A DNA stretch of 20,713 nucleotides from BS750m-G4 sp964472195 (GTDB lineage Bacteria; Bacteroidota; Ignavibacteria; Tepidaquicellales; Tepidaquicellaceae): assembly GCA_964472195.1 (NCBI GenBank), contig CAYYJH010000053.1:1-20713 (forward strand), written 5' to 3'. The translations under genes were made by a program, and so were the position numbers. The notes beneath the pieces were generated by a model. That model did no database searches and was not told the DNA's origin. It saw nothing but the letters and a program-made list of their open reading frames with translations. Numbering within the stretch: position 1 is the first letter of the stretch; each line of letters opens with the position of its first letter. Shown piece by piece: positions 8,824 through 17,879 of this stretch.

Positions 8824-9526
8824 ATCAGCCAAGCACTATAAAAATTTGTTAATGAAAGCTGATCCATATCTTCACGAACAGGTAGCCGAACAGATAAAGA
8901 AAATCCTAAAACCCAAATGTAAAATTCTGGATCTTGGTGCAGGAGAAGGTGCTATGTCTAAAAGATTGGCAGATCTAAATTATGACGTAATCTCTGTAGA
9001 TGCCAATAAAGAAGAATTCAAATGCAGGGAAGCAACCTTTTATCAGGTAGATTGTAATGATCCGGAAGCAGTAAACAGTTTATCGGAAAAATTTAAAGAC
9101 TGCTTTGATTTAGTCTTAGGAATGGAGGTGATAGAACATGTTGAAAATCCATGGCAGTACATACGGCTTTTAAAGAAAATGCTAAAAGAAGACGGATACT
9201 TAATGATAACATCACCTAATATTACTTCGTGGTTGTCAAGGATTATTTTTTTATTCACCGGACAGTTCCACCAATTTTCAGATAATGATTTAGTTTATGG
9301 ACACATCGCTCCTATTTCTGAATGGGAACTGAGAGTAATACTGGAAGAAGAGAATTTTCAGGACATTAAGATACATCCAGCAGGAACATTGCCGGCAGTA
9401 TGGCTGCAAAAATCAAAAAAATATTTGTTTTATAATTTTATTGCCTTATTATTTAGATTTTTTATGAAAGGAATTAAAGACGGCTGGTGTATCATGTGTA
9501 TAGCTCAAAAAAGAAGTTTACAATGA
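8795..9526 (+). CDS. Class I SAM-dependent methyltransferase
   Basis: A 243-residue methyltransferase. Motif I is ILDLGAGEG (44-52), an acidic residue ends strand 2 (SVDAN, D69), and EVIEHVENP (111-119) is the strand-4 motif typical of UbiG/Methyltransf_11-type enzymes. SPNITSWLSR (140-149) follows. The C-terminus has a hydrophobic patch around 205-218, which may touch the membrane. Within a glycan operon, O-methylation of a sugar or lipid-linked intermediate is the likely role, but the acceptor is not visible. The start at TTG 8795 overlaps the flippase end by 29 nt. An ATG at 8852 (residue 20) is an alternative, though the residues before it (KHYKNLL) look like part of the fold. The stop overlaps the next ATG as ATGA (9523-9526). 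Confidence 0.88.
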   Translation: MRKKILIGNRSAKHYKNLLMKADPYLHEQVAEQIKKILKPKCKILDLGAGEGAMSKRLADLNYDVISVDANKEEFKCREATFYQVDCNDPEAVNSLSEKFKDCFDLVLGMEVIEHVENPWQYIRLLKKMLKEDGYLMITSPNITSWLSRIIFLFTGQFHQFSDNDLVYGHIAPISEWELRVILEEENFQDIKIHPAGTLPAVWLQKSKKYLFYNFIALLFRFFMKGIKDGWCIMCIAQKRSLQ

Positions 9527-10713
9527 ATATTTTCTATATTCCTTCCTGGTATCCAAGCAAGCAAAATGCTTACTCCGGAATTTTTTTTAAAGAGCAGGTA
9601 TTGGCACTTGCCAAATTTCAGGATTGCAATATTGCTGTAAGTTTGTGGGGACAAAATAATTTTGACCTGCCGTTAAAGAATCCATTTCAAACGGTAAGCA
9701 AAATAATGAAATGGATGTTCGAAAAAAAACATATTAGAAAAGTCTTCGATAATCTATTTGAAATCTATAATCCGAAAATTCTCTGGACAGACAAGCTAAA
9801 CGGACGTACACCTAGAATATTTGACATCAACAACCGAAATTATATAAATGCTATAGAAATATTCAGGAACATTGATGTTATACATGCACATGTCAGTTAT
9901 CCTGGCGGATATGCTGCAATGATGTTATCAAAACTTTACAAAAAGCCTTACATTATTACAGAACATATGGGACCTTTCCCGTTCACTGACTATTTAAAGA
10001 AAGGTAAACTCTCTGACAAAGTAAGATTACCGCTTGTTAATGCAAATAGTATAATTGCAGTCAGTAACTCGCTGGCGGATAGTATTTTTGGCTTTGACAT
10101 AGCAAGACCTGTAGTAATTCCTAATCTTGTGGATGAATCTTTTTTTAATTTAAGCAATAAACGTAAAGAACAATCCAAGTTCATCTTCTTTACACTCTGC
10201 AGTATGAATCCTCAAAAAGGTGTAATTGATTTATTGGATGCCATCAAAACTGCCAATGATACAATAAGTAATGTTTCGTTTAGAATTGGGGGAGACGGAG
10301 ATAAATTAAAAGAGTATACAGAGTATTCAAGAAAACTTAATCTGGATGATAAAGTAGAGTGGCTCGGTAAGATATCGAAGGAAGAATCACTCAAAGAATA
10401 TCAAAACTGTGATGCATTCATTTTAACAAGTCATCATGAAACTTTTGGAGTGGTTCTTACCGAAGCAATTGCATGCGGTAAACCTGTAATTGCGACCAGA
10501 TGCGGAGGACCAGAAGATATTGTTAATAAAAATAATGGGTTACTTGTTGAAAAGCACAACACTGAACAAATAAGTAAAGCAATAATTTACATGATCAAAA
10601 ATAAAAAGAAATATGATCCTATAAAAATAAGGGAAGATTTTCTTGGAAAATTTTCAAGTAAAGTGGTAACTGACCAAATCTACAAACTTTATCTTGAAAT
10701 AAAAAGAAATTGA
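9523..10713 (+). CDS. Glycosyltransferase family 4 (GT-B)
   Basis: A 396-residue GT4-type enzyme that would transfer a sugar from an NDP-sugar to a lipid-linked glycan at the cytoplasmic membrane face. The N-terminal domain begins MNIFYIPSWYPSKQNAYSG, a common start in exopolysaccharide GT4 enzymes. HAHVSYPGG and the acceptor-side TEHMGPFPF follow. In the C-terminal donor domain the MNPQKG loop, GGDGDKL, and the E-x7-E pair (E306 and E314, in ETFGVVLTEAIACGKPVIA) are clear. I chose the ATG at 9523 because it forms an ATGA overlap with the methyltransferase stop and gives the family N-terminus. A GTG at 9487 would add 12 unlikely residues (basic, no homology sense). Donor and acceptor sugars cannot be told. 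Confidence 0.92.
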   Translation: MNIFYIPSWYPSKQNAYSGIFFKEQVLALAKFQDCNIAVSLWGQNNFDLPLKNPFQTVSKIMKWMFEKKHIRKVFDNLFEIYNPKILWTDKLNGRTPRIFDINNRNYINAIEIFRNIDVIHAHVSYPGGYAAMMLSKLYKKPYIITEHMGPFPFTDYLKKGKLSDKVRLPLVNANSIIAVSNSLADSIFGFDIARPVVIPNLVDESFFNLSNKRKEQSKFIFFTLCSMNPQKGVIDLLDAIKTANDTISNVSFRIGGDGDKLKEYTEYSRKLNLDDKVEWLGKISKEESLKEYQNCDAFILTSHHETFGVVLTEAIACGKPVIATRCGGPEDIVNKNNGLLVEKHNTEQISKAIIYMIKNKKKYDPIKIREDFLGKFSSKVVTDQIYKLYLEIKRN

Positions 10714-10726
10714 TATTAAGCTGTCA

Positions 10727-11875
10727 ATGAAAAGGAAAGTTTTAATCATATCAATATCAGATTTAAAAAACGACCCGAGGGTTTACAGACAAATAAATTT
10801 TTTAAAAAACGATTTTAGAATTTATACTCTCAGTTTTACCGAGCCGGATCTCGAGGGTGTATGCTTTTATCAACTCGTAATTAAAAAAGCACATTTTTTG
10901 AGACTGTTTTTTATGGTGTTAACATTCTTGAAAAGATATAATCTGATTGAAAAACTCATTCACAAGTATAAAGTTAAGTTTGATAAAAACGAAGTATACA
11001 AAACTGATTTTGATCTTATAATCACGAATGATATTGAGTCGTTACCTATTGCATTTAGAATTCCGGGTAGACACCGAATTTTATTAGATGTTCACGAATA
11101 CTCTCCAGAGCAGTTTAGTGATAAATTAATCTGGAGAATATTTTACAGAAATTACAATATTCATTTGTGCAAAAAGTACATAAAAAAAGTCGGTAAAGTA
11201 ACAACTGTTTGTCAGTCAATAGCTGATGAGTATTCTAAAAATTTTAGTATCCTCCCTGAAGTAATAACAAATGCAGTTAAGTATCATGAACTATCCCCTT
11301 CCCCAGTAAATGAATATGAAATAAAGTTAATACATCATGGAGCAGCTATACCGTCAAGAAAAATTGAGTTAATGATAGAAATGATGAAATATACCGACAA
11401 AAAGTTCAAATTAACCTTGATGCTGCTTCCAACAGACAAAAAATATTTTACAAAACTATCAGAACTTGCTGGAAAAAATGTTACATTTAAAGAACCTGTA
11501 CCCATGAATAAGATAGTTGAGGAAACAAATGTGTACGACATCGGATTATTTCTTTTACCACCAATCAGTTTAAATTACAAATACGCTCTTCCTAACAAGT
11601 TCTTTGAATATATACAAGCAAGACTTGCAATTGCCATTGGACCATCAGTAGAAATGTCTGAATATGTAAGAAAGTATGACCTTGGGATTGTTTCTGAAAA
11701 TTTTACTGCCGAAAGTCTAGCAAACGAAATAAATAATTTAACTAAAGAAAAAATCGAACGCTATAAGAACCAATCGAACAAACATGCCCGCGACTTGTCA
11801 ATGGATAATAACAAATTAAAATTCAAAGAAGTAATCAATTCTATCTTAAAAAATTATGAAAAAAACAAACATTAA
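10727..11875 (+). CDS. GT-B glycosyltransferase (GT4-like)
   Basis: A 382-residue protein with the two Rossmann-like halves of GT-B enzymes. The start KVLIISISDLKNDPRVYRQ is typical of GT4-like glycosyltransferases, where the N-D-P-R-V motif forms the acceptor-side loop. DLIITNDIESLP and LLDVHEYSPEQF follow. In the donor half, LIHHGAAIPSRKIELMIEMM and ALPNKFFEYIQARLAIAIGP form the segments that normally hold the nucleotide-sugar. The usual E-x7-E is less canonical than in the gene before. The gene starts 13 nt after that gene and ends 5 nt before the amidotransferase gene, so it is within the same operon. The sugar specificity is unknown. Confidence 0.87.
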   Translation: MKRKVLIISISDLKNDPRVYRQINFLKNDFRIYTLSFTEPDLEGVCFYQLVIKKAHFLRLFFMVLTFLKRYNLIEKLIHKYKVKFDKNEVYKTDFDLIITNDIESLPIAFRIPGRHRILLDVHEYSPEQFSDKLIWRIFYRNYNIHLCKKYIKKVGKVTTVCQSIADEYSKNFSILPEVITNAVKYHELSPSPVNEYEIKLIHHGAAIPSRKIELMIEMMKYTDKKFKLTLMLLPTDKKYFTKLSELAGKNVTFKEPVPMNKIVEETNVYDIGLFLLPPISLNYKYALPNKFFEYIQARLAIAIGPSVEMSEYVRKYDLGIVSENFTAESLANEINNLTKEKIERYKNQSNKHARDLSMDNNKLKFKEVINSILKNYEKNKH

Positions 11876-11880
11876 ATTTA

Positions 11881-13661
11881 ATGTGCGGTATAGCTGGAAT
11901 ATACACTAAGCATAATAAAAATAATACTGCTCACATTCAAACGATGACCGATTCTTTAAAGCACCGGGGTCCTGATGACGAAGGTTACTTAGCTGTTAAT
12001 ACAATGAATTCAAAAATTTTCGAATTATCAGGTAAGGATAGTGTTGTTAATAATAACAGAATCGAAGACTTCAAAGAGGATGCAGACTTAATATTAGGAC
12101 ACAGACGCTTATCAATCATTGATCTAACGGCTTCCGGACACCAGCCAATGTTAAATAAAGACAAAACAATCACTGTAGTATTTAATGGAGAGATATATAA
12201 CTACATCGAATTAAAAGAAGAGCTAAAGAAGTTGGGACACACATTCGTTACAAATTCTGACACAGAAGTATTAATCGAAGCATACTCCGAATGGGGAGAA
12301 AAGTGTTTAGAAAAGTTCAATGGAATGTGGGCATTCGTAATTTATGATAAACGGAAGAATATTCTTTTTGGTTCGAGAGACAGGTTCGGTGTAAAACCAT
12401 TTTATTATTTTCTTAATAAAAACCACTTTGTATTCGCTTCCGAAATAAAAGCATTAGCAAGGCTTCCTTTTATAAAATTAGAAATAAATGACAAAGCAGT
12501 TTTTGATTATTTAGGTTTGGGTCTAATCGAGAGTGAGGAAGAAGGGTTTCTAAAAGGATTATTTGAACTTAAACCCTCACACTCATTTGTGTTTAATCTT
12601 GCAAATTCTGAATTTAAAAAAAAGAAATATTACTTATTAGAATACACAGACGAATGGGAAAATTATGAACAAGTTAAATCAGAGGAACACATCTGGAACA
12701 TTCAGCAAGAAATATTCGGTGCAATTAACCTAAGATTACGCTCTGATGTTGCGGTAGGTTCTTGCTTAAGCGGTGGATTAGACAGCTCTGTTATTGTATG
12801 CGTAATAAATGAATTTCTTAGTAAGACCCCAATTAAACAGATTGGTGATAGACAAAAAGCCTTCACTGCAAGTTATGAAGAGAAAAACATAGACGAGAGC
12901 AAATGGGCAGAGTTAGTAGTCGGAAAAACAAAAACACAATGGTTCCAGTCTTTCCCAAAACCCGGTGAATTTATTAATGACTTGGAAGAGCTTGTATATT
13001 TTCAAGACATACCTTTCGGGTCAACAAGTATATATGCACAATACAGAATTATGAAACTTGCTAAAGAAAATGGAATTAAAGTCTTGCTTGATGGACAGGG
13101 GGGTGACGAACTTTTCACAGGATACACTTATTTCTACAATTCATTTTTTCGGGAAATCTTAAGACATTATAGTTTTCCAATATTGTTTAGTGAACTAAAA
13201 AATTTAAAAAATTCACCAACATTCTTAAATGAAATAATATCAGTTTTTTTAAAATCGAAAATACGTGACATAATTCCATCAGCCCTCTCTATAAAAATTA
13301 TCAATCTAAAAGCGTTTGAAAATAAATACATTAACAATGACCTGACTGACAAATATAAGCAAAGATTTCTTGAAATAAAAAAATTAGATTCAGCAAGTTT
13401 AAATCAATCTTTACACAGACAATTCACAAATACAGGATTGAAAAATTTATTAAGGTATGAAGATAGGAACTCTATGAGATTCTCCATCGAATCAAGAACA
13501 CCTTTCGCGGACGATATAAACTTGATCAATTATGTTTTCAAAATACCCTCAATTTACAAAATACACTGCGGGTGGTCAAAATATCTATTGAGAGAATCGA
13601 TGAAAGGTATAGTTCCAAAAGAAATAATTTACAGAACCGACAAAATTGGTTTTGTTACTCC
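11881..13661 (+). CDS. asnB: Asparagine synthetase-type amidotransferase, 3' end lost in the gap
   Basis: The visible 593 residues are a glutamine-hydrolysing asparagine synthetase homologue. M-C-G-I-A-G-I puts the catalytic Cys at residue 2, and glutaminase motifs include LKHRGPDDEG (26-35), FNGEIYNY (101-108) and SRDRFGVKP (165-173). The synthetase half has the ATP-binding PP-loop SGGLDSS (297-303) and DGQGGDELFTGY further on. Family members of this type usually run to about 620-640 residues, so roughly the last 30 to 50 are lost in the N run. Reading across the N gives a meaningless tail. In surface-glycan operons such enzymes are thought to amidate uronic acids or supply amide nitrogen to the glycan, which fits the neighbours better than housekeeping asparagine synthesis, though that remains possible. 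It starts 5 nt after the GT4-like gene. Confidence 0.92.
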
Positions 13662-13761
13662 NNNNNNNNNNNNNNNNNNNNNNNNNNNNNNNNNNNNNNN
13701 NNNNNNNNNNNNNNNNNNNNNNNNNNNNNNNNNNNNNNNNNNNNNNNNNNNNNNNNNNNNN
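13662..13761. other. Assembly gap (100 N)
   Basis: Exactly 100 undetermined bases, the customary placeholder for a scaffold join of unknown size. The coding frame before it (amidotransferase, frame of 11881) and the coding frame after it (glycosyltransferase ending 14651) differ. The C-terminus of one and the N-terminus of the other are missing. The true distance is probably more than 100 bp and could include another gene. Confidence 0.98.
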
Positions 13762-14651
13762 CATACATTTGGTTTACGAACTGGCATCCTGTCAACTTTC
13801 GCTCTTCTGTTCTCAACAAGTTTGCATCAGGCTTTTTTAAGAGTTATTCAAGCTTACTAAAAGACAAAGTTGTGGAGGATAAGGTAAAAGAGACTGACCT
13901 GTTTATCTTTGAAAGCTTCCCCGGACTTTTTCTTTTCCCAAAGTTTAAAGAATTAAATCCGTCTGCTCGCTTTGTGTACAGAGTCTCTGATGACATAAGA
14001 TTGTTTAATCCACATGTAACTGTTTTAGAGCTTGAGAAAAAAATCTCACCAGAGTTTGATCTTGTTAGCGTTCCGAGTCATTTTATTTTCAATAAATTCA
14101 AGGGTCTTGATAATTTAAGATTACAATATCACGGTATAAATAAAAATCTCTTTGATGATAAATATGAAAATCCTTATTCTCACAATAAAAACAATCCTAA
14201 TTTAATTTTCACAGGTATCTCTTACTTTGACTATGAGTTCTTAGAACTCGGTTCGCAATTATTTCCAAATTGGAGGTTCCACATTTTCGGTCCTATGAAA
14301 CATAAACTTCAGGCAGATAATATTAAGTATTATGGAGAGGTTTCTTATGAAAAAATAATACCGTATATCAAATATGCAGATATTGGCTTACAAACTCTTA
14401 TATATTCAAAGAGCGCTGTTGCCTTTACAGACAGCTTAAAAGTCCTTCAGTATAGTTATTGTAAATTACCAATCGTAGCACCCGAGTTCCTTAAATCAGA
14501 CAGAAAAAACATCTATTATTATAAACCAGGAGACGAAGAAAGCATACGCGGTGCAGTTACCAACGCACAAAAATTCGGTAAAGATACATTCGATAATAGT
14601 AATATTCACTCATGGGAGAAACTTGCAAAGGAATTAGCTAATGGAAATTAA
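13762..14651 (+). CDS. GumK-like glycosyltransferase, 5' end lost in the gap
   Basis: About 295 residues of a GT-B glycosyltransferase are present from the edge of the gap. Visible segments are YIWFTNWHPVNFRSS, FIFESFPGLFLF, FVYRVSDDIRLF, VSVPSHFIF, LQYHGINKNLFDD, then in the donor half YYGEVSYEKIIPYIKYADIG and QYSYCKLPIVAPEFL. This pattern recalls GumK, the membrane-bound glucuronosyltransferase (GT70) of xanthan synthesis, and its relatives in exopolysaccharide clusters. I recognise the resemblance by motif only, so the sugar donor is a guess. GumK has about 400 residues, so some 70-100 N-terminal residues are missing. No start codon is visible. The 3' end overlaps the GT9 gene by 11 nt. 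Confidence 0.8.
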
Positions 14652-15735
14652 AGATGTAAAGAATATTTTAATCTTTAAGCTCTGCTGCTTCGGAGATATT
14701 ATGTTTTTGACTCCGACTATCTCAGCTTTAAAAAGAAATTTTCCCAAAGCAAAAATTACACTCATTGCTTCATCCTGGATTGCGGATCTTAGTAACTATT
14801 TAAAACATGTTGACGAGATAATAATATTTAATGACGTATTTGAGAAAAACTTCTTTAGAAAAGTATTAGGCGCAGTAAACATGATTAAAGTTCTAAGAAA
14901 AAGAAAATTTGATCTGGTTTTCATGGGGCATCGGAAAAGCATTTTTGGTTTGATAGTTAAGTTAAGTGGTATTAAATACAGACTAGGATTTAGTGAAACA
15001 AAATTTCTAAACCTCACCGATATGTTTGATGAAAATATTCATGAGACGAAAAGATACCTCAATGTTCTCAAAGCCAGTGGACTTGAGACAGTCAATGAAG
15101 GAATGAAATTGATACAAAAGAAAAATAAAGAAGAAATTAAAAAGGATAATAATATAGAAAAGGATAAATTCATTATTGGTATTTTTCCATTCGGAGGAAT
15201 TAATCCAGGAACAGAAATGAAAATCAAAAGGTGGGATTTAGAAAAATATTATTCTTTAATCGAATCTTTGATAAATGAATACAGTGACTATCTTATTTTA
15301 TTCTTTGAAGGAATTCATATAAGCGAAAAGGCAGGTGAAAAAGATTTAGCAAAAAATGTTCTAAAAAAAGTTATAGATGTTAACAGGATATCAATTTGCG
15401 ATATTTTAATTAGTGGGGATACAGGACCATTATATATAGCTGCTGCACTGAATGTTTCAACACTTTCCATATTTGGTCCTTCTGATCCAAGACTCGTTGC
15501 TCCAACAAACTATTCTGGAAATAAAATCATACATCATCACATCTGGAAAAAACCAAAATGCAGTCCTTGTTACACCCCGGTTACTTCAATCGACAAAAGC
15601 AATAAAAAGTATTGGAAAGGAGACAGTTTTATCTGCTATACTGGTACTCACGAATGCTTAAAAGAAATATCTGTTGGAGAAGTTTTTGATAAAACAAAGG
15701 AAATGATTAATAGATTAAAGCCACTTAATGGATAA
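14641..15735 (+). CDS. Heptosyltransferase-like glycosyltransferase (GT9)
   Basis: A 364-residue ADP-heptose:LPS heptosyltransferase-family protein. The N-terminal KLCCFGDIMFLTPTISALK carries the G-D (G18, D19) that matches the catalytic loop of WaaC/WaaF. The C-terminal SGDTGPLYIAAALNVSTLSIFGPSDP is the family's donor-binding signature. A Cys-containing end (PKCSPCY and CYTGTHECL) is common in GT9 proteins. It would add heptose or a related sugar to LPS core or another lipid-linked glycan, and argues for a Gram-negative envelope. The central region around residues 155-178 is a Lys/Glu-rich insert or linker. It overlaps the preceding gene by 11 nt and the next by 8 nt. Confidence 0.93.
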   Translation: MEIKDVKNILIFKLCCFGDIMFLTPTISALKRNFPKAKITLIASSWIADLSNYLKHVDEIIIFNDVFEKNFFRKVLGAVNMIKVLRKRKFDLVFMGHRKSIFGLIVKLSGIKYRLGFSETKFLNLTDMFDENIHETKRYLNVLKASGLETVNEGMKLIQKKNKEEIKKDNNIEKDKFIIGIFPFGGINPGTEMKIKRWDLEKYYSLIESLINEYSDYLILFFEGIHISEKAGEKDLAKNVLKKVIDVNRISICDILISGDTGPLYIAAALNVSTLSIFGPSDPRLVAPTNYSGNKIIHHHIWKKPKCSPCYTPVTSIDKSNKKYWKGDSFICYTGTHECLKEISVGEVFDKTKEMINRLKPLNG

Positions 15736-17149
15736 AAAAAAATCTAACATAAGTGTAAATGAATTCCACTATAAACCGTATCATAAACTTTTTTTAAACA
15801 GATCTCATTTTGTTATCTCGATTATATGTTTTCTGACAATAATATTGGTTTATTTTTTACTACATGGGATATATCGTATCGAAAATATTGATGATGCCTG
15901 GACTCTAACTTTCTCATATAATTTAATTAACAAAGGCGAAGTGTTCGACACTGTCTTCTTAAATGGAGAAGGTGAAGGAACTTCACTTTTCAGTATGACA
16001 TATGCTTATACTTATGGAAGCATTCTTAATATAATCGGTTGGACAAAAAGTAATTCTCATTTAATTTCCACATTTTTTTTTCTATTATCATTACCCCTTT
16101 GGTTCACCATTATATTAAAGCTTGGATACGAAAAATATTTGGCTTTATCGTTTGTACTAATACTGCTGTTATTGGAATGCTATTTCGGTCTCGCTAATCA
16201 AGCGAGGGTCGATGCTCTCACTTTTCTGCTTGTAACACTATCTTTCTTCCTGTTCCTTCATAAGTTTTATTTCTTTTCCGGTTTGTTAACGATTATAGCT
16301 TTTGAAAACCACGCAACCGGGTCATTAGTTTTCTTTTATATTGTTGCCTTTATTATAAGTAACCGAAATGAGTTAATTATAGATAAGGAAAAATTTCTTA
16401 GAAAGATAATGCTATTTGGATTAGGCTTATTGGTTGGTGTTAGTATTTACTTGTTATTGCACTACCCATACTTATCAAACCTATCCGCGACAGTTGGAGA
16501 AAGGATCGAACTGGCTGATAGTAAATACAATAATTTCATACTCAGTTATTTTTTTGATACGAAATACTACCGCCATATCCCCGAATTAATAATCATTGCT
16601 GCTGCATTAATTATCTTTCTTTCAAAGAAATATTATAAAGAAAATAATTTCATTCTGCTCTTCATAGGATTGATTGTTCTGGCTTCTATAGTTTTAAGAC
16701 GACCTAACTTTAATTATATTGTTTACGCATATCCGTCTTTTATACTTTTAATCCTTTATGTTGCAGATAGAACAAAAAAAATCAATTTTGTTCTTATAAT
16801 CTTTCTTATATTGCTTATCCCGCAATACTTCTATGTTTTAAAACAAAACAGTTATTACGACGAAAAAGCTTATATCGATAGACTTAAACAGACATCAATC
16901 CCGGTTGATAACGGCGTAATATTCGGAAGTCCAAATGAGTGGTTCATTTTCAAAGACAGGGATTTCTACCGTTACACGTTGATTCCCGTAAAAAAGGATA
17001 TCGAAACATTTGTGCTTATTGAAGAGAACGATTTCAGGGCTTCGGGTTTAAAACCATACGTTGAATCAAATTACAGGATTAACCAGCTCGATTCATTCGA
17101 AGTAAATAACGAAAAGTTCATAATAAATTTATGTAAGAAAAAAAATTAG
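15728..17149 (+). CDS. Polytopic membrane protein, GT-C/PMT-like glycosyltransferase candidate
   Basis: A 473-residue membrane protein with a basic N-terminus, a first span at about residues 28-46, and some ten more spans up to about residue 370. A soluble C-terminal domain of about 100 residues follows. An acidic pair lies just after the first span (E-N-I-D-D-A-W, D55/D56), where GT-C enzymes such as ArnT and PMT relatives carry their catalytic acid. QARVDALT lies in a later loop. This suggests use of a polyprenyl-phosphate sugar to modify a glycan on the periplasmic side. No strong family signature is seen, so it could also be a polymerase-like or unknown membrane component. It is the last gene of the glycan operon, overlapping the GT9 gene by 8 nt. 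Confidence 0.75.
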   Translation: MDKKKSNISVNEFHYKPYHKLFLNRSHFVISIICFLTIILVYFLLHGIYRIENIDDAWTLTFSYNLINKGEVFDTVFLNGEGEGTSLFSMTYAYTYGSILNIIGWTKSNSHLISTFFFLLSLPLWFTIILKLGYEKYLALSFVLILLLLECYFGLANQARVDALTFLLVTLSFFLFLHKFYFFSGLLTIIAFENHATGSLVFFYIVAFIISNRNELIIDKEKFLRKIMLFGLGLLVGVSIYLLLHYPYLSNLSATVGERIELADSKYNNFILSYFFDTKYYRHIPELIIIAAALIIFLSKKYYKENNFILLFIGLIVLASIVLRRPNFNYIVYAYPSFILLILYVADRTKKINFVLIIFLILLIPQYFYVLKQNSYYDEKAYIDRLKQTSIPVDNGVIFGSPNEWFIFKDRDFYRYTLIPVKKDIETFVLIEENDFRASGLKPYVESNYRINQLDSFEVNNEKFIINLCKKKN

Positions 17150-17236
17150 TTGTACCGAATTAAATTGCTTTCTCATAAGTTAATTTCTGTTTATGTTAAG
17201 ATTTATTAATTTTAATCAAATAAAGAAGCTTTCATC

Positions 17237-17830
17237 ATGAAAAGATTTGGTATCTTTGGTGGAACTTTCGATCCGCCTCATGTTGCTCATTCAATCTTAG
17301 CAAATGAAGTTCTGGAACAAATGAATCTTGACAAAATTATTTTTGTTCCTTCCGGGATCCCGCCTTTGAAGAATGAAAATTATGTTTCTTCTCACATGCA
17401 CAGATTAAACATGACGAAGATTGCTTTCGAAAGAGACAAAAATTTTGAGATAAATGATATTGAAATTAAAAAGTATTTTGAAAAATCTTACACTATAGAT
17501 ACAGTAGAAAAACTAGCAGAGGAATATAAAAATGACCTTGTTAAACTTTATTTAATAATCGGAATCGATAACCTGATAGATTTCCCTAAATGGAAAGAAC
17601 CTGATAAAATATTTTCTATATGTGAAGTATTAGTTATGTACCGTCCGGGCTATATTATAAAAAAAATTACACCTGAATATTCTTCAAGAGTTAAATATAT
17701 TGATGTTCCTTTACTTGAAATATCTTCTACTTCAATAAGGAAAAAAGTTAAAAACAATGAATCAATTAAATATCTCGTTTTTCCGGAAGTAGAAAATTAT
17801 ATATTAAATAACAAATTATACTTAAAATAA
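17237..17830 (+). CDS. nadD: Nicotinate-nucleotide adenylyltransferase
   Basis: A 197-residue enzyme of NAD synthesis that joins nicotinate mononucleotide and ATP to give deamido-NAD. The nucleotidyltransferase signature is GGTFDPPHVAH (8-18). It carries an alanine where many relatives have glycine in the H-x-G-H motif, a mild and known kind of change. The second ATP motif is ISSTSIRKK (162-170). Length and the ending ENYILNNKLY are usual for the family. An A-rich stretch with AAGAAG lies shortly before the ATG and may serve as a weak ribosome site. It follows the glycan operon after 87 bp and precedes the Yip1 gene by 49 bp. Confidence 0.95.
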   Translation: MKRFGIFGGTFDPPHVAHSILANEVLEQMNLDKIIFVPSGIPPLKNENYVSSHMHRLNMTKIAFERDKNFEINDIEIKKYFEKSYTIDTVEKLAEEYKNDLVKLYLIIGIDNLIDFPKWKEPDKIFSICEVLVMYRPGYIIKKITPEYSSRVKYIDVPLLEISSTSIRKKVKNNESIKYLVFPEVENYILNNKLYLK

Positions 17831-17879
17831 TATAACATAACACTTATTTTTCGGTAATATAAAAAACAAACCTTTCATT

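Noticed and set aside
13572..13860. Open frames running through the N run (11881-13860, 13572-14651, 13646-13840)
   Set aside because: They arise because N codons contain no stops. Upstream of the N run only the amidotransferase frame is coding, and downstream only the frame ending at 14651 is.
16860..17149. Apparent change of base composition in the last part of the GT-C-like gene
   Set aside because: The shift coincides with the change from membrane spans (T-rich codons) to a soluble domain, so there is no need to invoke transfer.
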